Of a stretch of 32,983 nt of DNA, positions 9,721 to 19,850 are shown piece by piece. Source of the DNA: Betaproteobacteria bacterium (GTDB lineage: Bacteria > Pseudomonadota > Gammaproteobacteria > Burkholderiales > SG8-39); assembly GCA_022340705.1 (NCBI GenBank), contig JAJDNJ010000196.1, positions 1-32,983 on the forward strand. The letters run 5' to 3'. How positions within the stretch are numbered: the stretch's first letter is position 1; every line of letters begins with the position of its first letter. Under the pieces are notes generated by a model that was given only the letters and a program-made list of their open reading frames with translations, had not been told where the DNA came from and searched no databases. Position numbers and translations under genes: made by a program.

Positions 9721-11625
9721 TCAGGGGCGTTCTCCATCTCGCGCGGCGCTTGCCTGAGAGGTGGTCTCGGGCCGTTTGCCGAGCAGGAAATAGTCAAGCA
9801 CGGTGCGGGCGATCGGCGCGGCGGTGCGCGAGCCGAATCCACCATTCTCGACGATCACTGCGAGCGCGATTTTCGGGCTTTCGACCGGGGCGAACGCGAT
9901 GAACAGCGAGTGGTCGCGCAGGCGTTCGTCGATTTTGGTCTCGTCGTACTTTTCGTTCTGCTTGATCCCGACGACCTGCGCGGTGCCGGTCTTGCCGGCA
10001 CTCGTGTACTCGGCGCCGGCGAAGGCGCGAGCGCCGGTGCCCTCCGAGTTGACGCCGGCCATCGCGTCCTGCACGAAGGCGACATGCTCGGGCTTCAGGG
10101 GAATCTGACGGATGAGCTGCGGCACGATCGTCTCGCGCTTGCTGGTGCGCGCGTCCTCGATATAGGACACGACATGCGGCCGGTACAAGGCACCGCCGTT
10201 GGCGATCGCCGCGGTCGCGGCGGCGAGCTGTAGCGGCGTATACGCGTTGTAGCCCTGGCCGATGCCGATCGAGATCGTTTCACCGGCGTACCAGTGCTGC
10301 TGCTCGCGGCGCGCAAAACGCTTCATCTTCCATTGCGGCGAGGGCAATACGCCCGAGGCCTCGCCTTCCAGGTCGATACCGGTGCGCGCGCCGAATCCGA
10401 ACTGCTGCATGAAACCGGCAATGGCCTCGATCCCCATATCGTGCGCCAGCTGGTAGTAGTACACGTCCGACGAAACCACGATCGATTTGCGTAGATTCAC
10501 CGTGCCGTGGCCTCCGACGTGCGAGTCGCGAAAACGGCGCTCGCCGAGGATGAAATAGCCCGGGTCCTGAATCGTGCTCTCCGGCGTGCGTTCGCCCAGG
10601 GTGAGTGCCGCCAAGGCCATGAACGGCTTGAACGTCGAGCCTGGCGGGTACACGCCGGCGATCGCGCGATTGTTGAGCGGGCGGTCTGGCGAGCTGTTCA
10701 GCGCTTTCCAGCTCTGCACGTCGATTCCGTCGACGAACAGGTTCGGGTCGTAATTCGGCATCGATACGAACGCAAGGACGGCGCCGCTCGAAGGATCGAG
10801 GGCGACCAACGCGCCGCGCCGACCCTCGAACGCCGCCTCGGCCACCTGCTGCAAGCGGATATCGAGCGTCAGGATCACGTTGTGCCCGGGACGCGCCGGC
10901 GTCTCCGAAAGGGAACGGATACCTCTGCCGGCGGCATCGATCTCGACCTGCTCGAAGCCCGTCTCGCCGTGCAGCGACTGCTGGTAGCTCGCCTCCACAC
11001 CGCGCTTGCCGATGTACTCCGTGCCCCGGTAATTTGCCTCCACGCCGAGTTCTTCGAGGCGTTCGACATCACGCGCATCGATGCGTCCGATATAGCCGAG
11101 CACGTGAGACGCCGTGGCACCGAAGGGGTACTGTCGAAAGTGCCGCGCCTTGATCTCGACGCCCGGGAAGCGGTAGCGGCTCACCGCAAAGCGCGCCACC
11201 TCCTCGTCGGACAGGCGTGTCCGAATCGGCAGGCTTTCCGCATTGCGCGCTTCCACCAGATGCTTGGCGAAGCGGCTGCGGTCGCGCGACCCGATCGCGA
11301 CGATGTTCGAGAGCATCTTGATCGTGCCGTCCAAGTCACTCACCTTGCGCGGCGCGATCTCGAGCGTGTATGCGGAGTAGTTTCGCGCCAGAACCACGCC
11401 ATTGCGGTCGAAGATCAGGCCGCGGCGCGGCGGCAACGGAACGATCGCGATTCTGTTGTCCTCGGCGCGCGTGTGGTAGTACTCGTGCTGAACGAGCTGC
11501 AGCCACACGAAGCGGGCGCCGAGCAGCCCGAAGGTCACGAGCACCACGGCGGCGGCGACCAGCACGCGGGTGCGGAACGCATGCAGCTCACGCTCGGTGT
11601 TGCGCAGTTCGGTCAGGCCGATCAC
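9721..11625 (-). CDS. mrdA: Penicillin-binding protein 2 (elongasome transpeptidase)
   Basis: A 634-residue class B PBP that crosslinks peptidoglycan during rod elongation. A short cytoplasmic N-terminus is followed by one membrane anchor (about residues 20-42). The pedestal domain carries RRGLIFDRNG (about 67-76). The transpeptidase motifs are SxxK as S330-TF-K333 in YPPGSTFKP, the SxD-type motif S385-S-D387 (aspartate is normal for PBP2), and KTGT at about 545-548. The glycine-rich GIGQGYNAYTPLQLA stretch is typical of PBP2. It sits between mreD and rodA with gaps of 15 nt and 0 nt. Confidence 0.96.
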   Translation of the reverse strand: MIGLTELRNTERELHAFRTRVLVAAAVVLVTFGLLGARFVWLQLVQHEYYHTRAEDNRIAIVPLPPRRGLIFDRNGVVLARNYSAYTLEIAPRKVSDLDGTIKMLSNIVAIGSRDRSRFAKHLVEARNAESLPIRTRLSDEEVARFAVSRYRFPGVEIKARHFRQYPFGATASHVLGYIGRIDARDVERLEELGVEANYRGTEYIGKRGVEASYQQSLHGETGFEQVEIDAAGRGIRSLSETPARPGHNVILTLDIRLQQVAEAAFEGRRGALVALDPSSGAVLAFVSMPNYDPNLFVDGIDVQSWKALNSSPDRPLNNRAIAGVYPPGSTFKPFMALAALTLGERTPESTIQDPGYFILGERRFRDSHVGGHGTVNLRKSIVVSSDVYYYQLAHDMGIEAIAGFMQQFGFGARTGIDLEGEASGVLPSPQWKMKRFARREQQHWYAGETISIGIGQGYNAYTPLQLAAATAAIANGGALYRPHVVSYIEDARTSKRETIVPQLIRQIPLKPEHVAFVQDAMAGVNSEGTGARAFAGAEYTSAGKTGTAQVVGIKQNEKYDETKIDERLRDHSLFIAFAPVESPKIALAVIVENGGFGSRTAAPIARTVLDYFLLGKRPETTSQASAARDGERP

Positions 11626-11640
11626 CGTCGGTTCCCCGTG

Positions 11641-12150
11641 CTAGAGCGAGCCGGCTTCGAGGGCCCGGCGCTGGGGCAGCAAGAGCAGCCAAGACAGGAA
11701 TGGCCAAAGCGCCGCGCCGAGCAGGGGGCCGACCAGGATCTGCCAGCCCGGCAGCGCGGCGCCGTTCACAAGCCGCACCAGCAGGACGACGCTCTGTGCG
11801 AGCACGAGCAGCGGCAGGATGTGAAGCGCCTGATACCAGGAACCAAACCACAGGATGCGGCGCGAAAAGCTGATGGAGAAGAATGCGAGCAGCACGTACG
11901 CGAGCGCATGCTGTCCGAGAAGTACGCCATTGCCCGCGTCCGCGACGAGGCCGATCACCCAGCCGATGCCGAGCCCAATCATGCGCGGCTGGTGCACGCA
12001 CCAGAAAACGAGCACCAGCGCGACGAAATCCGGGACATAGCGCATATCAGGCCACGGCAGGAACATGAGCAGCAGCGCCACGGCAAACGAGGCGACGATC
12101 GTCCTCGAGCGCGCCGGCAGAAGGATGTGCTGAGGCTTATTCGGCGCCAC
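11641..12150 (-). CDS. mreD: Rod shape-determining protein MreD
   Basis: A 169-residue membrane protein of the elongasome with about five hydrophobic segments. Recognisable pieces include PDFVALVLVFWCVHQP, GIGWVIGLVADAGNGVLLGQHALAY (the most conserved MreD stretch, with the buried Asp) and the C-terminal WPFLSWLLLLPQRR. I start it at GTG 12150, which has GGAGGT about 5 nt upstream and overlaps the end of mreC by 14 nt. The longer frame (to 12249) would add 33 residues read through mreC in another phase and is unlikely. Confidence 0.9.
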   Translation of the reverse strand: MAPNKPQHILLPARSRTIVASFAVALLLMFLPWPDMRYVPDFVALVLVFWCVHQPRMIGLGIGWVIGLVADAGNGVLLGQHALAYVLLAFFSISFSRRILWFGSWYQALHILPLLVLAQSVVLLVRLVNGAALPGWQILVGPLLGAALWPFLSWLLLLPQRRALEAGSL

Positions 12151-13054
12151 TGCGACCTCCAGCGCGCGCCGCCGCCTTGGTCCCGCGCCGTGGGCTTTCG
12201 GTGACCGGATAGGGCGGACGCGATTCTGCCCCGGAGAGCACCAGCACATAGCGGCTGCGGTCGACGCCCGCCAGCGGCCGGCACACGACGCGTGCGAACG
12301 CCTGAGTTGCGTCGCGTTCTACGCGCACGACCTTCGCGACGGCCACGCCGGGAGGATAGCTGCCGTCGATGCCCGAAGTGACCAGCTCGTCGCCGTTGCG
12401 CACATCCGCATTGGCCGGCAGGAAGCGCAGCTCGAGCATTCCCGAGGCGCCTGCGCCGAATCCGACCGCGCGCAAACCGTTGCGCACCACCTGCACCGGG
12501 ATCGCCTGCGCCTTGTCCGTGATCAGCGTGACTTCAGACACCAGATCGTGCGCCCGCGTGACCTGACCAATGGCGCCGTCCTCGTCGACGACCAGGCTGC
12601 CGGCAAGTACGCCCTGCTGCCGCCCCTTGTCGAGGATCACCTTGTAGTCGTATGGGTCGCGCCCGGTATAGAGCACTTCCGCGGGAATGGTCTGACGATC
12701 GAACCGTGCACGCATTTCGGTGACGCGACGCAGCTGCTCCAGCTCGGCGGACGCGGTCCGATAGCGCTGCGCATCGCGCGCCGCATCAAGCAGCTCGGCA
12801 CGCAATGCCGTGTTCTCGCTGCGCAGCCGTTCCTGTGTGACGAAGAACTCGGCGACACGCCGCGCAGCGGTGATCGGCGCGGTCGCGGCCTTCTGAAACG
12901 GGTAGGCCGCGAGGGCGAGCACGTCACGCAGCCCGTCTACGTAGCGGAACCTTGCGTCGAGAATGAGCAGCGCGATGGACAGCGATGCGAAGAACGCGAG
13001 CCGCACCACCGGCGCCGGGCCACGCTTGAAGAACGGCGGCGGCGTGTGCTCCAT
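12137..13054 (-). CDS. mreC: Rod shape-determining protein MreC
   Basis: A 305-residue bitopic protein that links MreB/MreD to PBP2 in the periplasm. It has a short cytoplasmic start, one membrane segment (VRLAFFASLSIALLILDARF), then a coiled coil (about residues 65-115, rich in RLRSENTALRAEL-type heptads). The paired beta-barrel domains follow, with DPYDYKVILDKG, GAIGQV and LVTSGIDGSYPPGVAVAKV, all hallmark MreC phrases. The Ala/Arg-rich tail after about residue 275 is variable in the family. ATG 13054 has AGG 5 nt upstream; a GTG six bases earlier (13060) is the alternative. Its 3' end overlaps mreD by 14 nt. Confidence 0.94.
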   Translation of the reverse strand: MEHTPPPFFKRGPAPVVRLAFFASLSIALLILDARFRYVDGLRDVLALAAYPFQKAATAPITAARRVAEFFVTQERLRSENTALRAELLDAARDAQRYRTASAELEQLRRVTEMRARFDRQTIPAEVLYTGRDPYDYKVILDKGRQQGVLAGSLVVDEDGAIGQVTRAHDLVSEVTLITDKAQAIPVQVVRNGLRAVGFGAGASGMLELRFLPANADVRNGDELVTSGIDGSYPPGVAVAKVVRVERDATQAFARVVCRPLAGVDRSRYVLVLSGAESRPPYPVTESPRRGTKAAARAGGRSGAE

Positions 13055-13085
13055 CTGCACCTAGCGGGCAGGTGCTGTGACGTAC

Positions 13086-14213
<1,128 letters not shown>

Positions 14214-14245
14214 TCACCACGTTCGCCACGGGCGGGAGGTGCTTC

Positions 14246-14254
14246 GTATGATAC
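14246..14254. promoter_or_regulatory. Symmetric -10 element in the mreB/gatC divergent region
   Basis: The 9-mer GTATGATAC is a palindrome around its central base. It reads as a -10 hexamer on both strands: TATGAT at 14247-14252 on plus (toward gatC) and TATCAT at 14253-14248 on minus (toward mreB). Neither direction has a good -35 at normal spacing (TTCGCC at 14222-14227 on plus is 19 nt away). It is the best promoter candidate in the 181-nt gap between mreB and gatC. Confidence 0.5.
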
Positions 14255-14264
14255 CCTAACGCAA

Positions 14265-14288
14265 CCCTCTGTACAGGCGTACAGAGGG
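14265..14288 (+). repeat. Perfect 10-bp inverted repeat in the gatC leader
   Basis: CCCTCTGTAC (14265-14274) and GTACAGAGGG (14279-14288) are perfectly complementary around the 4-nt loop AGGC. Outside the stem, CAA and TTG can pair across an AG bulge. It begins about 12 nt past the candidate -10 hexamer and ends 22 nt before the gatC ATG. It could fold at the 5' end of the gatCAB mRNA or be an operator site. There is no U-tract, so it is not a standard terminator. Confidence 0.75.
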
Positions 14289-14310
14289 AGTTGTTGCGCC
14301 GCACCAATCC

Positions 14311-14598
14311 ATGTCCCTGTCCAAAGACGAGGTCGATCGAATCGCCCGCCTGGCGCGACTCGCTGTGCGCCCCGAAGAATCCGCGGCCGTCATCGAACGG
14401 CTGAACCGCGTACTCGGCATGATCGAGACCATGCGCGCGGTCGATACCCGCCAGGTCGAGCCGATGGCGCATGCGCTCGACGTTGTCCAGCGCCTGCGCG
14501 CCGATGAAGTCACCGAAGTCGATCAGCATGTGCTGTTTCAGTCGATTGCGCCTGCGGTCGAGCGGGATCTTTATCTCGTTCCGAAGGTGATCGAGTAG
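14311..14598 (+). CDS. gatC: Asp/Glu-tRNA amidotransferase subunit GatC
   Basis: A 95-residue GatC, the small subunit that stabilises the GatA-GatB complex. The protein begins [19 protein letters not shown], the typical helical start, and contains [25 protein letters not shown], matching the family 'L..il..v..L..vDt..VePm.h' core. The C-terminus reads [22 protein letters not shown], the equivalent of the usual '..Ap....g.flVPkvie' ending. No clear Shine-Dalgarno lies in the 20 nt before the ATG, so translation may depend on the structured leader. gatA follows after 37 nt. Confidence 0.95.
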   Translation: MSLSKDEVDRIARLARLAVRPEESAAVIERLNRVLGMIETMRAVDTRQVEPMAHALDVVQRLRADEVTEVDQHVLFQSIAPAVERDLYLVPKVIE

Positions 14599-14635
14599 CG
14601 CTGCTCGCGCGCGGCCTTGCCCGCGCGCGCCCCAC

Positions 14636-16099
14636 ATGCTGAACGCCACCGTTGCAGAACTGTCCTCCGCGCTCGCTGCGCGCCAGGTCTCGAGCGTCGA
14701 GCTTGCGCAGCTCTTTCTGGAGCGGATTGACCGGCTGAACGGTTCGCTTAACGCGTTCATCACGGTCGACGCCGAGCGCGCGCTCGAGCAGGCGCGTCGC
14801 GCCGACGCGCAGCGCGCAGGCAACGCGGTCGTGGGACCGCTGACCGGCGTTCCAATCGCCCACAAGGACATTTACTGCACCAAGGGCATGCGCACGACCT
14901 GCGGCTCGCGCATGCTCGAGAACTTCGTCAGCCCGTACGACGCGCATGTGATCGAGCGCCTGGAAAGCGCCGGCACAGTCACGCTCGGCAAGACGAACAT
15001 GGACGAGTTCGCGATGGGCTCGTCGAACGAAACCTCGTATTACGGGCCGGTGCGCAACTGCTGGAATCGCGGCTGCGTGCCCGGAGGTTCGTCGGGCGGT
15101 TCGGCGGTCGCAGTCGCGGCACGAATGGCGCCGGCGGCGACGGGAACCGATACCGGCGGATCGATACGCCAGCCCGCCGCGCTCACTGGCACCTGCGGCC
15201 TCAAGCCCACCTACGGCTTGGTCTCGCGCTATGGAATGATTGCGTTCGCCTCGTCGCTCGACCAGGGCGGACCGATGGCGCGCAGCGCGCAGGACCTTGC
15301 CTTGCTGCTAAACGCGATGGCCGGCTTCGACCGACGCGACTCGACCAGCGTCGAGCGTGCCCCGGAGGACTACGCGCGCATGCTCGATCTGAGCCTGGAT
15401 GGACTCCGTATCGGCGTGCCCGAGCAGTTCTTCGGCGAGGGCCTGGATGCGGACGTGCGCGCCCGGGTCGAAGAGGCGCTGCACTGGTTCCTCGCGCAGG
15501 GCGCGCGCCGCGTGCCGCTCCGGCTGCCCAACGCGGAGCTTGCGCTGCCGGTGTATTACGTGCTGGCACCGGCCGAGGCGTCTTCCAACCTTTCGCGCTA
15601 CGACGGCGTGCGTTACGGCCACCGCGCCACCGAGTACGAAGACCTGCTCGACATGTACGTGCGTAGCCGCACCGAGGGCTTCGGCGAAGAGGTCAAGCGC
15701 CGGATCCTGGTCGGCACCTACGTGCTGTCGCACGGTTATTACGATGCCTATTACCTTCAGGCACAGAAGCTGCGTCGGCTGATCGCGCAGGATTTCGTGC
15801 AGGCCTACCGCGATTGCGACGTGATCCTGGGACCAACGACGCCCACGACGGCGTTCGCGCTCGGCTCGAAAGTCGACGATCCGCTGCAGATGTATCTAAA
15901 CGACATCTATACGATTCCGGCGCCCCTTGCCGGGCTTCCGGCGCTGTCGATTCCCTGCGGGTTCGACGCGCAGGGCCTGCCGGTCGGACTGCAGCTCACC
16001 GGGAATTACTTCGCCGAGGCCCGGTTGCTGGGCATCGCGCAGCGCTATCAGCTGGCGACCGACTGGCATCTGCGCGTCCCGCGGGAGGCGCCGCTATGA
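14636..16099 (+). CDS. gatA: Asp/Glu-tRNA amidotransferase subunit GatA
   Basis: A 487-residue amidase-signature subunit that hydrolyses glutamine and passes ammonia to GatB for correction of misacylated Asp-tRNA(Asn) or Glu-tRNA(Gln). The Ser-cisSer-Lys triad is visible: K77 in AHKDIY, the cis-Ser in [12 protein letters not shown] (about 149-160), and the nucleophile S176 in [10 protein letters not shown]. Downstream phrases such as [23 protein letters not shown] and the C-terminal [24 protein letters not shown] are diagnostic. Its presence suggests the organism lacks GlnRS and/or AsnRS or uses both routes (inference). Confidence 0.97.
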   Translation: MLNATVAELSSALAARQVSSVELAQLFLERIDRLNGSLNAFITVDAERALEQARRADAQRAGNAVVGPLTGVPIAHKDIYCTKGMRTTCGSRMLENFVSPYDAHVIERLESAGTVTLGKTNMDEFAMGSSNETSYYGPVRNCWNRGCVPGGSSGGSAVAVAARMAPAATGTDTGGSIRQPAALTGTCGLKPTYGLVSRYGMIAFASSLDQGGPMARSAQDLALLLNAMAGFDRRDSTSVERAPEDYARMLDLSLDGLRIGVPEQFFGEGLDADVRARVEEALHWFLAQGARRVPLRLPNAELALPVYYVLAPAEASSNLSRYDGVRYGHRATEYEDLLDMYVRSRTEGFGEEVKRRILVGTYVLSHGYYDAYYLQAQKLRRLIAQDFVQAYRDCDVILGPTTPTTAFALGSKVDDPLQMYLNDIYTIPAPLAGLPALSIPCGFDAQGLPVGLQLTGNYFAEARLLGIAQRYQLATDWHLRVPREAPL

Positions 16100-16151
16100 G
16101 GCCGGCACAGCAGCAGCTCGATGCGCCGCGCGCTCCCGCGCGGATCCGCCG

Positions 16152-17585
16152 ATGACCTGGGAAATCGTTGTCGGCATCGAGACCCACGCGCAGCTGCGAA
16201 CGCGCAGCAAGATCTTTTCGGGCGCGTCGACCGCGTTTGGCGCTGATCCGAACGCGCAAGCCTGCGCGGTCGACGTTGCGTTGCCTGGCGTCCTTCCGGT
16301 GCTTAATCAGGCTGCGGTGGAGCTGGCGATCCGCTTCGGCCTGGCGGTCGGCGCCACGATCAACCGCAGATCGGTGTTCGCGCGCAAAAACTACTTCTAT
16401 CCGGATCTCCCGAAGGGCTACCAGATCAGCCAGTACGAGCTTCCGATCGTCCAGGGCGGTACGGTGCCGATTGCGTTGCCCGAGGGCGAGAAGCGCATCG
16501 CGCTGACGCGCGCGCACCTCGAGGAAGACGCCGGCAAGTCCCTGCACGAGGACTTTCACGGCATGTCGGGGATCGACCTCAATCGTGCCGGCACACCGCT
16601 GCTCGAGATCGTTTCGGAGCCCGACATGCGCGGCGCCCGGGAGGCGGTGGCCTATGCGCGTGCGCTGCATGCGCTCGTGGTCTGGATCGGCGTGTGCGAT
16701 GGCAACATGCAGGAGGGTTCGTTTCGCTGTGACGCCAATGTTTCGGTGCGCCGGACCGGTGCGGACGCATACGGGACGCGCTGCGAGATCAAGAACCTCA
16801 ACTCGTTCCGTTTCATGGAACGTGCAATCGAGTACGAGGCGCGGCGTCAGATCGCAATTCTCGAGGACGGCGGACGCATCGATCAGGAAACCCGGCTCTA
16901 CGACCCGGAGCGCGACGAAACGCGTTCGATGCGCTCCAAGGAGGAAGCCCACGACTACCGCTACTTCCCCGACCCGGATCTGTTGCCGCTCGTCGTGCGC
17001 GAGGAAAATATTGAGCGCATACGCGCGGCCATGCCCGAGCTGCCGATCCAGCGCCTGCAGCGGTTCACGCAGACCTTTGCGCTGTCGCCTGCGACCGCAG
17101 CCATCGTGACCAGCAGTCGCGCGACCGCGGACTATTTCGAGCAGGCGACCGCCGGCGCGAGCGCCGAGGCTGCGCAACAGACTGCAAACTGGATCGCGGT
17201 CAACACGAACGCAAAGCTCAACGAGCGCGGCATCGGGATCGAGGAATGTCCGGTTGGGCCACGACAGCTGCGCGAACTGATTGCACGCCTGATCGACGGA
17301 ACGCTTTCCGCGAAGCTCGCAAAGGAGGTCGACGACGCGATGTGGGCGGGCGAGGGCAGTGCGGACGAGATCATCGAGCGGCGCGGGCTGAAGCAGATTT
17401 CCGACGTGGGCGCGCTGGAGAAAGTCGTGGACGAAGTGCTCGCCGCCAACGCGCGACAGGTCGAGGACTATCGTGCGGGCAAGCAAAAGGCATTCAACTC
17501 GCTCGTCGGCCAGGTCATGAAAGCAACGCGCGGCAAGGCCAACCCGGCCCAGGTCAACGAAATTCTGCGCCGCCGGCTGGGCTAA
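16152..17585 (+). CDS. gatB: Asp/Glu-tRNA amidotransferase subunit GatB
   Basis: A 477-residue subunit that binds misacylated tRNA and activates its side chain with ATP before amidation. The N-terminus [22 protein letters not shown] is the GatB/PET112 start, with Cys of the Zn-binding region nearby. [16 protein letters not shown], the HLEEDAGKS kinase-like motif, [15 protein letters not shown] and [13 protein letters not shown] follow. The C-terminal tail domain ends in [30 protein letters not shown] chose ATG 16152 over a longer frame because upstream residues are read through gatA in another phase. It is separated from gatA by 52 nt. Confidence 0.97.
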   Translation: MTWEIVVGIETHAQLRTRSKIFSGASTAFGADPNAQACAVDVALPGVLPVLNQAAVELAIRFGLAVGATINRRSVFARKNYFYPDLPKGYQISQYELPIVQGGTVPIALPEGEKRIALTRAHLEEDAGKSLHEDFHGMSGIDLNRAGTPLLEIVSEPDMRGAREAVAYARALHALVVWIGVCDGNMQEGSFRCDANVSVRRTGADAYGTRCEIKNLNSFRFMERAIEYEARRQIAILEDGGRIDQETRLYDPERDETRSMRSKEEAHDYRYFPDPDLLPLVVREENIERIRAAMPELPIQRLQRFTQTFALSPATAAIVTSSRATADYFEQATAGASAEAAQQTANWIAVNTNAKLNERGIGIEECPVGPRQLRELIARLIDGTLSAKLAKEVDDAMWAGEGSADEIIERRGLKQISDVGALEKVVDEVLAANARQVEDYRAGKQKAFNSLVGQVMKATRGKANPAQVNEILRRRLG

Positions 17586-17589
17586 ACGT

Positions 17590-17604
17590 CGCCGGTCGCC
17601 GGCG
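17590..17604. repeat. Short hairpin between convergent gatB and the DUF4124 gene
   Basis: CGCCGG (17590-17595) and CCGGCG (17599-17604) form a perfect 6-bp stem with a 3-nt loop in the 21-nt gap between two stop codons. There is no U-tract on either side, so it may only be a 3'-end stabiliser or a weak bidirectional terminator. Confidence 0.4.
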
Positions 17605-17606
17605 CT

Positions 17607-18242
17607 CTACTCTTCTTTCGCTTTGGCTCTCGGTTGCGTCAACTCGACGTAGCGCCTGCGGTCCTCGTCGTACTTGGTGTTGATCGCCTGCGCCTCCTTG
17701 AGCTTCGCATCGCGCAGGCCTTCCTGCGCCTGGAGGTTAAAGCGCGCATTTTCGGCTTCTCGCTTGAGTTCGATCGGCACCGGCTTCGACTCGTACGACT
17801 CGACTTCCTTGGCGAGTTCTTCCTGGCGCGCCCTGATTTCCGCGATGCGCTGGTTGACGTCCTTGAGCGTGCGCGCATTGCCCTCGAGCGCGCGCGCGCG
17901 CGCACTTTCGATGTCATCGACGCTCGTGTAGGTCGCGAGCAGTGCGCGGTTGCGGCGCAGCTCCTCGCGCCGCGCAAGCTCTTCCTCACGCCGCTTCTTC
18001 TCCTCGGCAGCCTTCGCTTCGCGCTCGTCTGCCGAGCTGCGCGGCTCGATCCGCCGGATCACCAATCCCTGTGGATTGAGCTGCTCCACGACCTGGCCGA
18101 TGCAGGGCCGTGGGATCGTCTGCCCGTAATACCTCTTGCCGTCCGTACCCGTGCAGCGATACGACTGCGCCTGCGCGAGCAAAGGCACGGCGCCGAGCGC
18201 TGAACAGAAAAAGATTGCGGCCAGCGAGGTATAGCGACGCAT
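17607..18242 (-). CDS. Secreted DUF4124 coiled-coil protein
   Basis: A 211-residue protein with an N-terminal signal peptide (RR, then a hydrophobic LAAIFFCSALGAVPLLAQA; likely cleavage at AQA|QS about residue 26). A DUF4124-like segment follows (YRCTGTDGKRYYGQTIPRPCIG), containing two cysteines about 18 residues apart that could form a periplasmic disulphide. From about residue 75 on it is highly charged, Glu/Arg/Lys/Ala-rich and strongly predicted coiled coil (EREAKAAEEKKRREEELARR; DVNQRIAEIRARQEELAKEV). DUF4124 proteins are common in Beta- and Gammaproteobacteria and have no established function. It stands alone, convergent with gatB and divergent from pyrE. Confidence 0.85.
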   Translation of the reverse strand: MRRYTSLAAIFFCSALGAVPLLAQAQSYRCTGTDGKRYYGQTIPRPCIGQVVEQLNPQGLVIRRIEPRSSADEREAKAAEEKKRREEELARREELRRNRALLATYTSVDDIESARARALEGNARTLKDVNQRIAEIRARQEELAKEVESYESKPVPIELKREAENARFNLQAQEGLRDAKLKEAQAINTKYDEDRRRYVELTQPRAKAKEE

Positions 18243-18310
18243 TTACCCTCCTGCGCGTGCGTTCGATGGCGCGGATTTTAACGCCTCCCGGCGGCGTTGG
18301 GCCGAACTGC

Positions 18311-18316
18311 TAGAAT
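18311..18316 (+). promoter_or_regulatory. Candidate -10 hexamer of pyrE
   Basis: TAGAAT matches the sigma-70 -10 consensus in five of six positions and lies 28 nt before the pyrE ATG, in the 102-nt gap between the divergent DUF4124 gene and pyrE. No good -35 element is seen at 16-18 nt spacing, so support is limited. Confidence 0.35.
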
Positions 18317-18344
18317 CGGCGACCGCTTGCACAACCTCAGCCAG

Positions 18345-19034
18345 ATGCAGTCCGCCGATCGCGCTTTCATCGCCGAAACGACCGCCAAGATGCTGCTCGA
18401 GGTGAAAGCCGTCTTGTTCTGGGAGGACAAGCCTTTCATCTTCACCTCGGGATGGGCGAGCCCGGTTTACATCGACTGCCGGAAGCTGATTTTCTATCCG
18501 CGCATCCGTGCGCAGCTGGTCGACTTCGCCGAGTCCACGCTCGCGCGCGACGCCGGTTTCGAGCAGTTCGATGTGGTCGCGGGCGGCGAGACGGCCGGCA
18601 TTCCCTACGCCGCGTGGATCGCGGATCGGTTCAACCTGCCCATGCAGTACGTGCGCAAGAAGCCGAAGGGCTTCGGGCGCAACGCGCAGATCGAAGGCGA
18701 CGTGCGAGAGGGCGCGCGCACCCTGCTGGTGGAAGACCTGACCACCGACGGACGCTCCAAAATCAATTTCTGCAAGGCGCTGCGCGACGCGGGCGCGGTG
18801 GTCGAGCATGTGTTCGTCAACTTTTACTACGACATCTTCCCGGAATCGAAGAAGGTCATGGCCGACCTGAACGTGCGCTTGCACTATCTCGCGACCTGGT
18901 GGGACGTGCTCGCGGTCGTCAAGAAAGAGCGCTACCTGGCCGCCAAGCAGGTCGGAGAGGTCGAACGCTTCCTCAAGGCGCCGGCCGAATGGTCGGCCGC
19001 GCACGGCGGGGTGTCGAGCTTTCCGTCGTCCTGA
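18345..19034 (+). CDS. pyrE: Orotate phosphoribosyltransferase
   Basis: A 229-residue type I PRTase that makes orotidine 5'-phosphate from orotate and PRPP in pyrimidine synthesis. The substrate loop [17 protein letters not shown] (about residues 33-49) is diagnostic of OPRTase. The flexible-loop segment [19 protein letters not shown] precedes the PRPP-binding motif [13 protein letters not shown] (about 127-139). The 'VEDLTTDG' form and the C-terminal [11 protein letters not shown] differ from the E. coli 'VDDVITAG' type and resemble the form I know from Alphaproteobacteria and, from memory, some Burkholderiales. ATG 18345 starts [19 protein letters not shown]; a longer frame adds 16 residues lacking family character. 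The exonuclease III gene follows 9 nt later. Confidence 0.95.
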   Translation: MQSADRAFIAETTAKMLLEVKAVLFWEDKPFIFTSGWASPVYIDCRKLIFYPRIRAQLVDFAESTLARDAGFEQFDVVAGGETAGIPYAAWIADRFNLPMQYVRKKPKGFGRNAQIEGDVREGARTLLVEDLTTDGRSKINFCKALRDAGAVVEHVFVNFYYDIFPESKKVMADLNVRLHYLATWWDVLAVVKKERYLAAKQVGEVERFLKAPAEWSAAHGGVSSFPSS

Positions 19035-19043
19035 GCGGCCCGC

Positions 19044-19850
19044 GTGCGGGTCGTCACGCTCAACGTCAACGGCATCCGCGCGGCGGCGAAGAAGGGCCTG
19101 TTCCGCTGGCTTGCCGCGCAGGCCGCGGATGTCGTCTGCCTGCAGGAGATCAAGGCGCAGGAGATCGACCTGGACGCCACGATGCGCGCGCCGAAGGGAT
19201 ACGTGGCCGCGTTCTCGCACGGGGAAAGGAAGGGCTACGCCGGCGTCGCGCTTTACAGCCGCAGGACACCGGACCGTGTCATCGAGGGTTTTGGCGTGCG
19301 CGAGTTCGATGCCGAAGGGCGCTACTTGGAGGCGCGCTTTGGCAGCCTGTCGGTGATTTCGCTCTACGTGCCTTCGGGCTCGAGCGGACCGCATCGCCAG
19401 GCGTCGAAGTTTCGGTTCATGGATGCGTTTCTGCCGTGGCTGCGCAGGCTGCGGCGCTCGCGGCGCGAGGTGATCCTGTGCGGCGACTGGAACATCGCGC
19501 ACCGCGAGATCGACCTCAAGAACTGGCGCGCCAACCAGAAGAATTCCGGGTTTCTCCCCGAGGAACGCGCTTGGCTGACGCGCGTGTTCGACCAGGTCGG
19601 CTTCGTGGACGTGTTCCGACGGATCAATCCGCGCCCGGAGCAGTACACCTGGTGGTCGAATCGCGGCCAGGCCTGGGCGAAGAACGTTGGCTGGCGCATC
19701 GACTACCAGGTCGCTACCCCCGGCATCGCCGCGCGCGCGCTGCGCGAGTCGATCTTCAAGCGTCGACGTTTTTCGGATCACGCGCCCCTCACGATCGAAT
19801 ACGACTGGACCCTCGACTCACACGCAGGCCGTGCGGCCAAACGAGCCTAG
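19044..19850 (+). CDS. xth: Exodeoxyribonuclease III / AP endonuclease
   Basis: A 268-residue exonuclease III-type enzyme that cleaves 5' of abasic sites and removes 3' blocks in base-excision repair. Active-site blocks are LNVNGIRAA (residues 6-14), VCLQEIKAQE with the metal-binding E35, the GDWNIAHREIDLKN block with D148 and N150, and the C-terminal FSDHAPLTIEYDW with the D245/H246 pair. YTWWSNRGQAWAKNVGWRIDYQ is also family-typical. The start is GTG at 19044, 9 nt after pyrE. Its TAG stop overlaps the stop of the convergent small gene in a shared CTAG. Confidence 0.95.
   Translation: MRVVTLNVNGIRAAAKKGLFRWLAAQAADVVCLQEIKAQEIDLDATMRAPKGYVAAFSHGERKGYAGVALYSRRTPDRVIEGFGVREFDAEGRYLEARFGSLSVISLYVPSGSSGPHRQASKFRFMDAFLPWLRRLRRSRREVILCGDWNIAHREIDLKNWRANQKNSGFLPEERAWLTRVFDQVGFVDVFRRINPRPEQYTWWSNRGQAWAKNVGWRIDYQVATPGIAARALRESIFKRRRFSDHAPLTIEYDWTLDSHAGRAAKRA

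Noticed and set aside
10507-12204. Open frame of 565 codons on the plus strand opposite mrdA, mreD and part of mreC
   Set aside because: Spans three well-supported genes on the other strand; composition and lack of domains mark it as a high-GC shadow.
14265-14288. Reading the gatC leader hairpin as a terminator or T-box-like attenuator
   Set aside because: There is no U-tract and no T-box or specifier sequence, and the hairpin is too short for those classes.
15996-17486. Open frame of 496 codons on the minus strand opposite gatA/gatB
   Set aside because: Antisense to clear GatA and GatB sequence; no ribosome site or family features.
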